A stretch of 5,582 nt of DNA from Candidatus Nanopelagicaceae bacterium (GTDB taxonomy: Bacteria > Actinomycetota > Actinomycetes > Nanopelagicales > Nanopelagicaceae), in the NCBI GenBank assembly GCA_947488635.1, contig CANLAY010000071.1, positions 1-5,582 of the forward strand, given 5' to 3'. Below the pieces are notes generated by a model, which ran no database searches, was not told the origin of the DNA, and worked only from the letters and a program-made list of their open reading frames with translations. Shown in pieces: positions 5,529-5,582 of the stretch. The translations under genes and the position numbers were made by a program. Numbering within the stretch: the first letter of the stretch is position 1; each line of letters opens with the position of its first letter.

Positions 5529-5582
5529 GGCGCACCTCTTTGCTACCAAGTATTCCCTGTGGGCGTACTAACAAGACGATCA
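5521..5582 (-). CDS. livH: Branched-chain amino acid ABC transporter permease LivH, C-terminal end only
   Basis: Reading the minus strand from the right edge in the frame that ends at TAA 5523-5521 gives IVLLVRPQGILGSKEVRRV and a stop. A final hydrophobic helix running into LLVRPxGLxG and a short basic tail is the characteristic C-terminus of LivH-family permeases, and a livH gene is the expected neighbour upstream of livM. Only 19 codons are present, so nothing can be said about the rest. The last 8 nt overlap livM, and this end of livH also supplies the livM Shine-Dalgarno. Confidence 0.8.
   Translation of the reverse strand, partial: IVLLVRPQGILGSKEVRRV
5533..5541 (-). promoter_or_regulatory. 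Ribosome binding site deciding the livM start
   Basis: AAAGAGGTG on the minus strand contains the strong Shine-Dalgarno core GAGGTG and ends four bases before GTG 5528. No comparable site precedes the in-frame TTG at 5549. It lies within the final codons of livH, coupling translation of the two permeases. Confidence 0.75.

Noticed and set aside
1..5582. CRISPR arrays, tRNA genes, insertion sequences, phage or defence genes
   Set aside because: No spaced palindromic repeats, cloverleaf-like segments, transposase motifs or terminal inverted repeats were seen. All sequence is accounted for by housekeeping and transport genes plus short gaps.

Overview
The window looks like a piece of a low-to-moderate GC actinobacterial chromosome. 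The tsaE-tsaB-rimI gene order, the frequent GTG starts and a promoter that appears to drive a leaderless GTG start all fit Actinobacteria. The modest GC, short spacers and compact proteins suggest a streamlined freshwater lineage of the Nanopelagicales (acI) type. That placement is inference from style and was not tested by any search. Every gene I can support lies on the minus strand, so transcription runs from high to low coordinates.

Right part (about 2950 to 5582): an ABC uptake system of the branched-chain amino acid (Liv/HAAT) family. In transcription order it holds the last codons of the LivH permease, a complete LivM permease overlapping livH by 8 nt, and a 172-bp gap. After the gap come a secreted LivJ/LivK-like substrate-binding protein and, 9 nt further on, a secreted alpha/beta hydrolase of 547 residues. 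The gap contains three 11-bp direct repeats matching actinobacterial OmpR-family response-regulator boxes. They are closest to the PHO-box unit GTTCACC and overlap a plausible -35/-10 pair. The binding protein and hydrolase therefore look like a separately controlled two-gene transcript placed after the permease genes. The two ATPase genes (livG, livF) are not in the window and may lie beyond the right edge.

Middle (1236 to 1279): a strong, nearly symmetric hairpin flanked by A and T tracts ends the hydrolase transcript.

Left part (1 to 1217): tsaE, tsaB and the first 81 codons of rimI are joined by two 4-nt ATGA stop/start overlaps. TsaE and TsaB belong to the machinery that makes the universal t6A37 modification of ANN-decoding tRNAs. 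RimI acetylates the N-terminus of ribosomal protein S18. A TANNNT -10 box six bases before the tsaE GTG suggests a leaderless transcript starting right after the terminator.

The most interesting unit is the binding-protein/hydrolase pair with its repeat-controlled promoter. It could be an extracellular cleave-and-capture system in which the hydrolase releases a product that the binding protein delivers to LivHM. The hydrolase substrate cannot be read from the sequence.
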